Part shown: piece by piece, positions 35,328 through 46,217 of the stretch
How the letters are laid out: each line of letters starts with the position of its first letter
Position numbering within the stretch: the stretch's first letter is position 1
The notes under the pieces: generated by a model
Told to the model about the DNA's origin: nothing
The model's input: the letters and a program-made list of their open reading frames with translations, nothing else
Database searches by the model: none
DNA from: Batillaria attramentaria
Lineage: Eukaryota; Mollusca; Gastropoda; Batillariidae
Reading direction: 5' to 3'
Assembly (NCBI GenBank): GCA_018292915.2
Contig: JACVVK020000154.1
Coordinates: 587,501 to 651,500, forward strand
DNA length: 64,000 bases
Position numbers and translations under genes: made by a program

Positions 35328-36804
35328 TTGTGTTGATTGTAGCCCTCCTGCAGGAGGTAGAGTGTACTTCAATTTTACTCATTACTATTATCATTATTAT
35401 TCCAGGACCGGATGAGCAACGCACTATAGAAGGGTGGGACTGTTCTCTCCCAGCACTCCTGGGCCCCACACAGAACACACAAACTGCTGGTAAGCAATTC
35501 TTGGCAATACAAGCCTTTTGTTGGTGTTCATTTAAAGAGATTCAAAAACAGATGTATGTGTGTGTGCACACACATATGCGTTCATGTGTGTGTGTTTTTG
35601 AAATACTATTTCTTTTTTTGTGTGTGTTTCTTTCTTTCTTTTTTTTTATTCTTGTTTTTGTAGCTTACTCACGAATATATACATACATACATGTACACAC
35701 ATATAAACATAAACATACATACATACATGTACACACATATAAACATAAACATACATACATACATGTACACACATATAAACATAAACATACATACATACAT
35801 GTACACACATATAAACATAATAAACATACATACATACATGCCTGCTTGCCTACAAGCGAAAAAAAACAAACCAAAAAAAAAAACATGCACTCATGCGTGC
35901 TGTCCTGTTCTAGTTACTCTAACATAGTGACACAGTTAATCCATTTTTTCATGAAGTTTATATAGTCCATTTTTATGCTTGCAGTATACTTTTCTAATTC
36001 ATATCTGAAATACTATTTCAATCTGGATCTGGATAGCCTGCTTTGATGAAGTTTGGTGGGAAGTTAGAGGAGCCAGTATTCAGGGCTTGAATTCTTGCTC
36101 TGTTTGGCGGATTTCCACCTTTGGCTAGAAATTTTCCTCCCTTCAGAAAGTGTGTTTCCTCCGCAGAAGCACTTAAAATCATTCCAAAATGCACCAAATT
36201 GCACAGATAGTCAAGTTCTAAAAATTTGCCTCTAGAATAAAGTGTTTCCTCGTCCAAAGCATTTAAATTCATACCAAAAAGCACAAAAAAACTGAAACAA
36301 ACAAACAAACAAACGAACAAACAAAAAAAACAGGGAAGCATGCCCCTGGACACCCATAGCATAACGCAAATGCTTTGCAGACGTGCTTGTGGGTTTGAAT
36401 GAACACACGACTTCATCACTTATAAATTCTACACAATTTTGCACGTACGTGTGTTGTTGTTATGTAAAATGTATACAGCATGTATGTATAAAATGCATGT
36501 ATATTTTCATGTACCATCAAAAAACAAGAATTAAAAAAAAAACGTAAGCCCTGGTATTGGCTACATAAGTAACTATGAGTCTGATTTTATTATTCTGTGT
36601 TATTGTTTGAATCCATGTACTGCTTTGGAAGTGCTTGCGATGTACAACGAAGTCAGAGTCAAGTCAACAGATTTTATTCATTTCTCCCCTATCGGGGAGT
36701 GGAGGAATTGACAAAGTGAAAGGGACAACAATGACATCAAACAACAAAAACAACAACAGCAATTAATACCTGTACATTGGCAGCAGCAATTTGAGCTTTT
36801 ACAT

Positions 36805-36857
<53 letters not shown>

Positions 36858-37867
36858 TTTGTTACATTTACATTTAAACTATTCTGTTAATTAGCCAAGT
36901 TCAGTACATTTTTCTTAGATATTTTCAAGGACATTAGTCTACGAAAGTTAAATGAGGATATTTGCCTGCGGAAATTGACAGGGATAAGGGTTCTGTTCTG
37001 GTGATATGAAGCATTTTGTGGTGCGACTGAGGATAATCCTGTGGGTAGCAAAGTACCCTGTGTACACCGCGGGCAGACACAAACAACAATTACCAAAACA
37101 TTGTGCCTCTACTTTTTTTCAGACGAGCTTCTTCAAGGTTTCTTCCAGTTCTTCTCAGAAATTGACCTGTCGTCATGTGTGCTGTTGATGCGATCAGCCA
37201 CCACGCTACCATTGCACCAACTCTTGGCCAACAGGGAACATGACCCCATCTTGAAAGACTTTAAGGTATAGTGACATACCAGAGTGATTGTTGAATTTCT
37301 ATGTAACTGGATGATTCAGTTCAATTCAGTTCAAATTCCAAAATACTTTATTATCTGTTATAAAATACATTTTAAAACAGAAAATTGTCTTTAGACATGC
37401 AATCGCTCCCAGGCTATTCCCAAGACTCCTAGATTCCTTGATGACTGTGGTGTGTATCAAAACTGCCCAAAACAATACACAATAATCCAGATGAGGAATG
37501 TTGACTCACGTGTAGTCACTGTGCTGGATGCCTTTGCACATGGTCAGTGAAATTCTCAGACTGAAAGTGGTTAGAGAAATCGTGTGCTCTGGCAACATTG
37601 TGACCAAGTGATGTTCACCGCAAGAGGGGATACATGGAAATATCAAAGGATTAGATGACATGGTATCCAGTCAGTGCAATGTCATGGATATTTCCATTCA
37701 GGGTGCCTTGGATCCTCCTCTCTGTCAACAACAGCTGCCAAGTTTAGGGAAACCTTATTAAATTTGAGCTGTAATGTGCTGTTCGTGTTCACTTCAGTTA
37801 TGGAATTTCTCATCTACAATCCAGTGTAGTTTACAGGTTTCATCAAGTGAAAATTGTTTTGGAGGAA

Positions 37868-37908
<41 letters not shown>

Positions 37909-40827
37909 CGTTTTTGTGTGTGTGGTGTCATTTTTCTTTTTTCTTTTTTTTTTTTTTTTTTTTTGTTTGTTCTTGGATATTCTGCGCAACTTGAATTTGA
38001 CAACACTGACATGTTGCCTGTGCAGGTCAAGGCCATGGCGGTGCAGGACCCCTTTGTCCTCAGTCACAATATTGCTCTCAATGTCAATGGTCGCACCAAG
38101 GATCTTCTGGCTCATGAGATTCGGGTGGCAGCAAACAAGGTAAGGAGACCAGAAGCCATACAGTGTTCATTCCACTGTTTCTAACTGCTAGGCAAGACGG
38201 GGATACATGTAGTGGATAGTTTGCCTGTAAGTGTGCATGAAGTGCTCAGCCTTCTAATTCATTTACAGGTTTAATACTTTATATTGGTGACCACCCTGTT
38301 GAAGACAACTTGTGAAGTATGACATGTTGTACTAGTAAAAATTATATGTAAGTGTCCATACAACAGGACAGGTTGTAAGATTGGCAAAACATCACCTAAA
38401 ATCTAAATTCAAATGAAAAGTTTGAGTTTAAAAGTTTGAGTCCTGTCTGGAGAAGAATTGCTTTTAACTAGGGTTTTACTCTTTTCCTGATGCAAGCATT
38501 GACTGCAGCGCAGCTTTCGATAAACAGAAATACAGTTAGAGTCATTCCTGGCAGAAACAGACATGTGGGAGGTGAAAAAATAAAAGAGAGAACTCCTATC
38601 AGTGATTGTATCCCTTGTTCATAGTGAAGGAGGTGAGTAGTTACGAAAAAGAGATTTGCTAGGTGGAGAGTTAACTTGCAAAAGAGATACCATTAAGCTT
38701 CTGTCATCTGCTGCAGACGTCGACGTGGACTATGCCTAACAACAACGCTTCCCCTGGCCCGTCAGCAGCTCTGTGGGGGCTCCCCTACCTCTTCTCCAGC
38801 CACGGCTGTCAGGTGACATCACCAGTACCGTCGACACTCGCACAGACATCGGCACCAGTGTCGGAAGACACAAGTCAGCCCTCCTCCACCACCACCAGGT
38901 CAAAACATCAGACATGTTTACTGTCACTCGATTTGTCCACTGTCACACCGCACGTCTTTAACACGCTTCACGCGAGCGGGGATTATAGAAGCGCGTGGTA
39001 CCGCACGGTTCAGAAGCTGCTCCTGCTGACCCTGAGGGAGATATTTCTGTTTGATGTGCAGAGACTGAGGATGGACGAGTCATCACAGACGCCGATCTCG
39101 AGGCGGAAAACTTTCAACAGGAATCAGAGGCAGCATTTGTCGAGAAGCAGAGCAAAGGCGGGGAGCGTTCAGGAAATGCAGGAGGAGGAGGATCAGATAG
39201 TAGAAAAGATCAGTCACATCACGGTAGTACTGTTGATAGTGATTCTGGCCTGGGTTGTGGTGCAGCTAGTACTGGTCATGCAGTAGGCTGCGAGAGCGCA
39301 ATGGCCAGTGCCGCGTGTTTGTGTGCCCACCTTCACGAAGCACGGCAGTTCCCTCAGAACGATTCTCTGACGCGGTCCTCGGAGCCAAGATCACCGCAGC
39401 AACACAGACCTCACAGCCAAACGACACCCTCACAAGTGCCAGTTTCAACACCACAAACCAGTGCCGTCCTCATTTTCTCCAGTAACTGATTCTTCAACAT
39501 CACCTGTAACACTACCGCAGGTACCAGACACGCCCCAACAGATGTCTACCAACTCTGACCCTCCCCACTCTGGTAATTCCCCGACCTCCCAAGGTCACCG
39601 GTCTCTGGCACTCAACGATCACCTGACAACAAAGCCAAGCGGCAGCGCCGCACTTCAGACTGTGTTTCGGCCTTTTCTGGTCGGAAGCGAATCCGCTGTG
39701 GTGACGGTAGTGAGGCTTGCAGCGTAGACAACTACGCTGGTTGCCTGTCAGCTGATACCTCTCCTGAATCAGCACAGAGGAACGTACGCCGAGGCAGTGC
39801 AACACATAAGAAGACTGCTTCACTGGATATGGCATCCTTGTCTTCTGTAAAATCATCCATCGCAGATGATGGGAGCAGTGTCACAAAAATGTTGAAACCA
39901 TCTGTGAATGATGCGTTTGTCTGTGCACCCACAACAACAACATACAGCCCCTTAGTACGTCCCATGGATGTGCTGTCTTTACATGTGAACACGTCCATGA
40001 ACGTGGGCCTGCCATTTCAAAGCTATCAGAAATCGTCCAGTCCAGGCTCCTCTTTGAAATTTCCAAAACCCGGTGAGCAGCAGCCAGCTGCATACAGTTC
40101 AGAATTGGTGGCACAGTCGTATGAGGCTACTATGGGGGAAGCTGTCTGCCTCCCAGCAACTGCTGCAAGAAATGGTTGTGTGTCTCTGTCAGCAGCAAGT
40201 GCCAGCAGCGTACAAGGCTTTAGTGAACCCGGGGCCCTCCCCGTTAAGCACACCACAGCCAGTGAGCTCGGCTTTGAGACTCGGTCATCATCAACACCAA
40301 TCTCCGGCAGCCCAACAGCTGTACAAAATGCTGACGTCTCATTCACTGGAGAGTCGAGCCAGGATTATACCGATTTGTCTCTCACAGAATCTTGTTTCGC
40401 TGATACTAGTGTGGAAATGAGCTCTGCTGAAGGGATGACAAACAGCAGAACCTCTCCAAGCTCATCTTCACACGATCCACGCTCAGCACAGAACACAGAC
40501 AAGTGCAAGCCAGTCTTCCTGCGGTGCAAAGGTCACTGTCGCACGTGGAACGGCAGGAAACCCCTGCGCTCACAGCTGCTGCAGCAAGGTCATGGTGACG
40601 GCCTTGACCTTGAGAAACGCATCTCTCAGGAAATATTCGATCGGGACTCGGGGTCAAGTGTGGAACCCATCATTTTCCTTTGCAAGCTGTTCATGGTACC
40701 AGATCCTGATAAAGTGGAGGCAGAAGTCGTGTTCGAGCCGTGCACACCTTTGAAGGAGTTTCAAGTGTTCGTGACTTTCTTCAGATCGTTCTTTCCGAAA
40801 CTGGTCTCCAGAAACCTTACACAGTGA
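27478..40827 (+). CDS. TUT1: U6 snRNA-specific terminal uridylyltransferase 1-like
   Basis: Coding exons with consistent phases: 27478-27520, 29653-29843, 30469-30723, 32691-32805, 33226-33353, 33520-33764, 34408-34634, 35406-35489, 37123-37265, 38026-38139, then a terminal region from 38717. A 5' UTR part of exon 2 probably starts at 27415. Domains: split C2H2 finger (FCETC ... HVKGRRH, residues 5-25); RRM about 33-125; nucleotidyltransferase with GSSVNGFGMHGCDMD near 208-224, whose DxD holds two catalytic Asp, and a third Asp in GIKCDMSVNNR; PAP-associated region through 515 (GWDCSLP, QDPFVLSHNIALN). The C-terminus has CKGHCRTWNGRK and a FFRSFFPKLV end, matching the KA-1-like tail of TUT1. 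The family adds uridines to U6 snRNA in the nucleus. The frame is broken after 39 kb (see 38717-40827). Confidence 0.85.
27522..27555 (+). repeat. (CT)n microsatellite at the TUT1 donor site
   Basis: The intron after TUT1 coding exon 1 starts with the G of the donor at 27521 and runs straight into about 17 units of T-C alternation, so donor positions +2 onward belong to the microsatellite. Confidence 0.85.
27718..29581 (-). mobile_element. MULE-type DNA transposon with tandem-repeat ends
   Basis: Left end 27718-27895 is a tandem run of a 15-bp unit (ATCCCAGATAGACCC). The right end 29519-29581 is an inverted copy: about 60 bp match closely when reverse complemented (GCCACTNAGACYCATCCCAG and onward). 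A minus-strand MULE transposase fragment lies between them. Tandemly repeated terminal inverted repeats are known in some Mutator-like and foldback elements. The boundaries are approximate because no clear target-site duplication was identified. Confidence 0.6.
28425..29075 (-). pseudogene. MULE transposase fragment
   Basis: A 217-codon minus-strand frame with one in-frame TAA at 28728-28730. Visible motifs are VIILSDFDAGLMGSSLTRFP, GCLFHHTQAVWKKVQELG, NMVVCWHSKLNRT and VFQLVEYLHKEQ. These fit the C-terminal part of the DDE transposase of animal Mutator-like elements (a catalytic Asp in SDFD, C2H in GCLFHHTQ). The N-terminus, including the first catalytic Asp, is absent. It lies in a TUT1 intron, opposite to the gene. 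Confidence 0.75.
30060..30370 (+). repeat. Dispersed repeat family B, copy 1
   Basis: Similar along its length to 44890-45170: both have AAGTTTCAG near the start, then ATGYCATATGRGACAGT, TAACTTCATTTT, AATGCTAAAATTTG, and a CCCCAG-rich end. It is intronic in TUT1. A short piece also recurs at about 31690-31740. Confidence 0.65.
30825..32025. mobile_element. Non-autonomous TIR DNA transposon, 1.2 kb
   Basis: The left terminus CAGACCTGTTTACCCT (30825-30840) and right terminus AGGGTAAACAGGTCTG (32010-32025) are perfect 16-bp inverted repeats. They are flanked on both sides by CTGCCC (30819-30824 and 32026-32031), a candidate 6-bp target-site duplication. The interior has a GC-rich promoter-like patch near 31030-31110 with a CCAAT box and a short plus frame (31165-31386) of unknown nature. 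No transposase is recognised. The superfamily is not assigned; a 6-bp duplication would exclude hAT and Tc1/mariner. Confidence 0.8.
32250..32324. repeat. (CG)n(CA)n microsatellite
   Basis: A short GC alternation followed by about 30 CA units, in a TUT1 intron. Confidence 0.9.
33079..33143. repeat. (GT)n microsatellite
   Basis: About 32 GT units in the TUT1 intron just before the catalytic-motif exon. Confidence 0.93.
34989..35276. mobile_element. 288-bp MITE with 8-bp target-site duplication
   Basis: GTGTGATC at 34981-34988 recurs at 35277-35284. The element ends are imperfect inverted repeats: CACAGACGTAAAGAGATAG on the left, and on the right the reverse complement of CATCGACATATAGAGATAG. 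The interior is CpG-rich and has GCGGCCATCTTG and GCAACATGGCGC YY1-like sites and a CCAAT box. An 8-bp duplication fits hAT or P superfamilies. It is intronic in TUT1. Confidence 0.75.
35681..35845. repeat. 36-bp tandem repeat, about four copies
   Basis: Units of the form ACATACATACATGTACACAC + ATATAAACATAA repeat about four times with few changes. The ORFs on both strands are artefacts of the repeat. Confidence 0.9.
36020..36870. other. TUT1 intron, dispersed repeat and CA tract
   Basis: Includes two related segments near 36160-36210 and 36250-36290 (AAAATCATTCCAAAATGCAC and AAATTCATACCAAAAAGCAC). A CTCCCCTATCGGGGAGTGG palindrome-like patch lies near 36686, and a CA microsatellite at 36807-36853. 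No exon is recognised. Confidence 0.5.
38717..40827 (+). CDS. TUT1: TUT1 C-terminal coding region, frame interrupted
   Basis: The acceptor TGCTGCAG|ACGTCG joins in phase with the exon ending at 38139. That frame stays open to a stop at 39284-39286 and includes a helix-like WYRTVQKLLLLTLREIFLFD. From about 39063 a different frame gives an acidic, polar linker and stops at 39487. A third frame, 39461-39727, is Ser/Pro/Thr-rich. From 39577 the second frame reopens to 40827. It includes the basic NKAKRQRRTS and the conserved end. The tail must therefore be restored by small unrecognised introns, by assembly indels, or not at all. The end of the protein at 40827 is well supported by similarity of the last 100 residues to TUT1. 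Confidence 0.6.
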
Positions 40828-41145
40828 GCCGTGGACACAGTGAGGCGTTGGCTTGGCACTTGGCGTATACAGCTTTTCCAGCTTGATTTGTTTCTGTAAA
40901 GAGATGCTAGTCCACAACTGTGAAGGCACCAAATAGGCTCAGCATGCGTGACAAGAGAAAGCTGCTGTTTTTTTATGTGGGGATACACATGCTCGGGTGA
41001 CCCTTGAAGCTAAAAACATAATGAAGATTTATTTGAAGTGCTGCAGTCTGTGCAGTATTTGTGGAATGAAATGTTGATTTCTGCCCAGATCACATCCCCT
41101 TTTGTCCATACCTCTGACCAGTGTCTTCCATCTCACATACTCAGA

Positions 41146-41472
41146 AGATTGTGTGTGTGTGTGTGTGTGTGCGCGTGTGTGTGTGCATGTGTGTGTGTGT
41201 GTGTGCATGTGTGTGTGTGCGCGTGTGCGTGTGTGTGTGTGTGTGTGCGTGCGTGTGTGTGTGTGTGTGTGTGTGTGCATGTGCGTGTGTGCGTGTGCGT
41301 GCGTGCGTGTTTGTGTGTGTGTGCGTGCGTGTGTGCGTGTTAGTGTGTGTGTGTGTGTGTGTGCGTGCGTGCGTGTGTGTGCGTGTGTGTGTGTGTGCAT
41401 GCGTGCATGTGAGACAGAGCGTGCAAGTTCTGTGTAACTCTGTGTGTGTGTGTGTGACAGAGAGCATGCAAG

Positions 41473-41533
<61 letters not shown>

Positions 41534-41583
41534 ACTCTGTGTGTGTGTGTGTGTGTCACTCTGTGTGTGTGTGTGTGTGTGTG
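41146..41583. repeat. 440-bp imperfect (GT)n/(GC)n alternating tract
   Basis: Nearly continuous purine-pyrimidine alternation (GT with GC and CA interruptions), with short breaks near 41410-41440, 41455-41478, 41531 and 41555. It is the longest dinucleotide tract in the window and lies between two convergent genes. Confidence 0.93.
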
Positions 41584-43105
41584 AGACTTGAAGTGAGAGA
41601 CTTCAAGTATGGAATGCACTAATTTTTTTTCACGGAAGAGTACAGTTAATACAAGTTGCATAATATTCAGTTGTGTCTAAACAAAGCTTTTCATTATCAG
41701 CGAAACATCAAGACAAAAGTAAACATATGACTATTATTGCAACCAATTAATCAATAAAACAGGTGGGAATGACAGGAGACAGTCTTGAAGTTGGTGCTGT
41801 CTGTTCTGCTCTCTCTCTCTCCACACACACACATATATACATGTACCTCTAAAACACACCAACTTTCTTGAACATTTGTCATTTTATTCAGCATTTAAAG
41901 ACAGCTTGTATGTTTAAAAATCCTAATTAGACTACATACAACATATAAATTAACAATTATATCACAGAATGTAAAAAAAACTCACCTCCATTTAATTCAA
42001 CCTAAAATACATATTATTTTACCTACGCCATTAGTGCACATTTTACTGTCATAAGAACCCTTGCTTTCTCAACTGGCAAGTCTTTTTTTTTTTTTAAACG
42101 TGTCCTGTATATTGGGAGCACCTCACCAAAAACTTTTACGTCTATAACATGTGCGGCATGTGTCCATGTTAAAATAGTGCAGACAACATTGATGACAAAT
42201 AGCGGTCATAAAAATAAGCAACAAATGCATTATAAAGATCTATGGATACATGTATGTAACGTCACCTGAGAAAGCTTTGAATTAGACAGTTTGATATCCG
42301 TAAAAAAGCAAATGCATATAGAACAGAACAGATCAGATGCATCTCACAAAGGCCCTGCTGATAAATTCAGTTTTATCCAATTGTAAGTATGTCAGTTGAG
42401 GCATTTAAGCAAAAACATATAAACAAGAAATCTGTAAGAGATTAACTGAAAGTTCAACTGACCCTGGTAACTAATGAGGTCAGTTTTATGTCCCAGTTCA
42501 CGTGGTTTCAACAGTCTGATATGTCTGAGTATGGTCTGAGGCATAATATATGCACTTGAATTCTTCCTCAAACTGATAAACTTCATCAAATTGGTTGTGC
42601 TGAACATGTTTCCTTAACTCCACCAAGCATGAAAGGCATGCCAAGCCATTGATTGTGTTTTTGTTGTTGTTGTTGTTGTTGTTTTTAAACACTGTCACAA
42701 GTAGGTACGTATTGATTAAATGCAGGATATAACAACTCTTCCTACCTGCTAATTGGCTACGGTATGCAAGAAGGCATACAAAACACAAACAAGTAATGGC
42801 AACAAACGGCAGCTACGACTGTTATTACGGATTCCCCATCACCATAATCACATTATGTAAATGTGCAACAGAAACATAAGCCATTACACAGTAACAAAAT
42901 CAACTTGGAAACTGTCTGTGAAAGTAAACCAACGTAGACAGCAGAATATGGCATGAAACCATAATTGCTAATGTTCTTGGATTATTCCATATCAGGAATA
43001 TAGACACCGACCATAAGACAGAATATTCGCTGAGTCTTTAAAAAAGACTGTTGCACTGATGTCATAAAACGGGCATAATTTGGAAGCTGCCCAAATCCAT
43101 GATGA

Positions 43106-43144
43106 CAGTTGACTTCAAGTGTACAGTATACTTGAAGTCAACTG
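43106..43144. repeat. Perfect 15-bp hairpin
   Basis: CAGTTGACTTCAAGT and its exact reverse complement flank a 9-nt loop GTACAGTAT. If the annexin 3' UTR extends this far it would be transcribed as a stable stem-loop. Confidence 0.9.
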
Positions 43145-43409
43145 TTTTCAAAATTACCAAAGTACAAATTTACACCATCTGGACAGTTTGATAATGGGTA
43201 GGTGTGCATGTGAAAGGCGCAGGTGACTCAAGGAACTTGGGGAAAAAACATTGTCCATTTCATTCCACGTAAGATTTCAAAACTTGTGTTTTACATTCAG
43301 GTTCAATGGTATGCAGACAGGCACTTTAACAATTCATGCATAAACATGTAGAGTAATGCATTTATGAATATGCTTCATGATATGCTGTCTAGTTAAGAGT
43401 AACTGAACA

Positions 43410-43487
43410 CTATGGTAGCCGATCGAAGACCCAGCCATCGCTGAACATTCTGGTCAAACTGGGAAAGGCTGTGTTGTACCAGTCATT
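43410..43487 (-). other. Possible alternative or 3' UTR terminal exon of the annexin gene
   Basis: A strong acceptor (pyrimidine-rich CTTTTTTTCCTCCTTTGATC then AG) precedes AATGACTGG. In the phase of exon 44413-44594 it reads NDWYNTAFPSLTRM and SDGWVFDRLP, ending at a stop at 43410. If joined instead to a donor at 44124/44123 (AAAT|GTAAGT) the junction codon is TAA, so this would be a 3' UTR exon and the protein would end in KK. Transcript evidence is needed to choose. Confidence 0.35.
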
Positions 43488-43923
43488 CTGATCAAAGGAG
43501 GAAAAAAAGAATTTTAAGCACATTGTTCTTTCAAGTAAAAACTGATTATCTACGTAAAAACTGATAGGGCATCTTTGACAGATTTCTACTTTAACCAACA
43601 TACACACGCACACACTTTTTGTCAACAGAAACAAATTCTGTCAGAAAAAAGTGTCATCTCTTACACAACCAGACCCTGTTTGAACATCAAAAAGGGTGGT
43701 TGCAAGTGTGAGTGTTGGTTTGTGTTGTGTGGTTTGGTTTTCTGTTTTGTTTTTCCCCCTGTTGTGTTTTTTGGGGGTAAGGGCATAAAATAAGGCGAGG
43801 TGGTGTTGGTTATTTGTTTTTTTTTGGCTTTATTTTTGTTTTGTTTGTTGCTGTTGCTTGAGTTTTTTTGTCTGTTGTGCAGGGTTTTTTTTTTTATTGT
43901 TGGTGGTGGTTTTTGGTTTTGTG

Positions 43924-43954
<31 letters not shown>

Positions 43955-43960
43955 GGGTTT

Positions 43961-43969
<9 letters not shown>

Positions 43970-43999
<30 letters not shown>

Positions 44000-44085
44000 G
44001 CAGGGGAGATTATCAGTTATATTTTCTTTCTTTTTTTCATATTTTCTTTTTCCTTTCTTCTTTTGGGGGGGGGGGGGGGGGGGGT
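43970..44085. repeat. Two poly-T/poly-G tracts
   Basis: T runs pass directly into G runs at about 43973-44000 and 44052-44083, a pattern seen at other sites in this window. Confidence 0.85.
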
Positions 44086-44109
44086 CCGGGTGGAGGCGGG
44101 CTCTTTGAA

Positions 44110-44348
44110 CTACATGTACTTACATTTCTTTGTCTTTGGCTCCCCAATCAGACTGAGCAGCATGGCACGATAGTCTCCTGATGTGTCGTCCTGAAAACAG
44201 AGATACATGCAATTCTACATATTACAAGGTACCACAGAACGCAAGGTCTCATCTGGAATACATGTAGTTGGTCTGATAAATGCTTTTTGTACAGACTTTT
44301 TTCTCTTTTGTTTTTTAACCATAAGTAACATTGCCAGAGAACCTTCGT

Positions 44349-44396
<48 letters not shown>

Positions 44397-46154
44397 TGGA
44401 GTCAATACTTACAGTGATGAACTGGGCCAGTGTTTGTTTGAAGTTCCGTTGAAATTCTTGTTTGATCTGCACCATGTCCACCTCACATCGAGACAGTACG
44501 ATGCGTACCAATGTGTCATCGTCCGTACCCAGACCCTTCATAGCGGTGTGTAGCTCTGTCGCAAAGTAGGTCGCTTTGGATCGGATCACACGCACTGAAA
44601 ATATACAGGAAAAATCATTTTAACTGTGTCACAGGTAAGTTACTTTTAAGCCGCAAATCCTTAAAAAACTGGAAAAATAGGCTTGAGCTGTGTCAGTGTT
44701 TTAGTATAATAGTCGGTCATGTAATTTTGATTTGCTGAGATGCTGACTCTGGGTCTTCAGGGGGTTACCCAGCAGATAGTTAACAGGCCAGATCTAAACT
44801 CCGTGCTACATACTAACGACCCATAAAAAAGTCAGATCTACATTTATCAGGCTGGGGAATTTTCAGTCATTTGGCAATTTTCAGCCAAATTTACTATTCT
44901 TTCAGTCAAGAGTCTAAGTTTCAGCCAAAGGAAAGGAAGGGGAAAAAACGATTGCACACAGTCATGTATGGATACACATGCCATATGGGACAGTGTAACT
45001 TCATTTTTGAAGGCTTGAATGTCAGTAGTTTACTTTTTGGTGCCAAGGGAGGCTGCTAAATGCCTTTAAAAATGCTAAAATTTGTTTTCTTAAGTGGGGC
45101 ATTGGCCTTGTGGTCCCCCAGCTGCCTCTGCACCCTAGTCTAGGTTTGTCTTTTTTCCCCTCAGCACTTCCCCCAGTCTGTATCATTTCTGAACACAACA
45201 CAAAACTAGATCTAAACTCAGTACTGGACTGAAATGTAGGTGAGATAAACATGCACGCTTCTTACCAATGGCAAGCATCCCTTTCTTGAGATCACCAGAC
45301 ATCTCACTGCTGATGGAATCCTCAATGTCTTTGTTGGCCAGCTTGGCATATTCCTGGAACGTTGCACGCAGTTGGGGATAACTGCGCGACACCAGCACCA
45401 CGTTGAACCGAGACTCGTCTGTTCCCCACTTCTTTTCCCCAGCCTCGAACAGCGCTGTACACAATAAGGCATAATACATGTATAGCCATCTGTTTTGGTT
45501 TGGTTTGGGTGGGTTTTGTTGTTGGTGGTGGTTTTTTTTTTTTTTTTTTTGGGGGGGGGGGGGTGTTTGTTTTGGGTTTTTTTTATTTTTTAACGGGGAC
45601 CGGGGGTGGGGGGGGGGAGGGGTTGAAGAAAGTCGTACTGCATAAACAACCCACTCATTGAGAAATGCTACCTAAGAAGCATACTGCTTTACAATGAACA
45701 AAACCTGGTTCGGGGTTTGTTGATTTGTGTCTACACCTTCTGGCCGGAGTTCTAGCATTGTATCTTGTTCAACAATGTCCAAGTCTCGTGCCTGACCTTG
45801 AGCATCTTGCTTGGCCTTGTTGCGATCAAACTCCTGCCCCTCGGGACGATTTGCTTGCAGGCATCCGATCAGCAGTCGCTTGAAGTGACCAGAGGTGTCG
45901 CCAGCTACATCTGCCTCGAGCTCTTTCCCATAGTCTGCAAATGAAATGAGAAGCATATAGGAAATGTAAGTGCCTTGCAATCTGCACATCTGGAGTAAGT
46001 TTATCAGGCTTTGAATAGGGAATCTGACCCTTTATTAGACCGCTTCAATTGCTCAAGCTCAGGAGGGTTTTTTTTTTGTTTTCGATGAATGTAAAGGTTC
46101 AGATTTCTACTTGTCATGTCATACCGTATGAAATTTATATATCCGTTTTGGTTC

Positions 46155-46217
<63 letters not shown>

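Larger units (their letters stand above)
40828..43405. other. Convergent intergenic/3' UTR region
   Basis: Lies between the 3' ends of TUT1 (plus) and the annexin gene (minus). Candidate poly(A) signals are AATAAA at 41753-41758 on the plus strand and AATAAA on the minus strand at 41028-41033. The interval 41600-43400 is AT-rich without exon signals and could be a long annexin 3' UTR. A 440-bp GT-rich tract lies at 41146-41583 and a perfect hairpin at 43106-43144. Confidence 0.45.

Noticed and set aside
35669..35890. Minus-strand Met/Tyr/Cys-rich frames
   Set aside because: Artefacts of the 36-bp ACATACATGTACAC repeat in a TUT1 intron.
41029..41661. Long His/Thr- and Cys/Val-rich open frames
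   Set aside because: They are translations of the GT/CA tract and vanish at its borders. No real protein is indicated.
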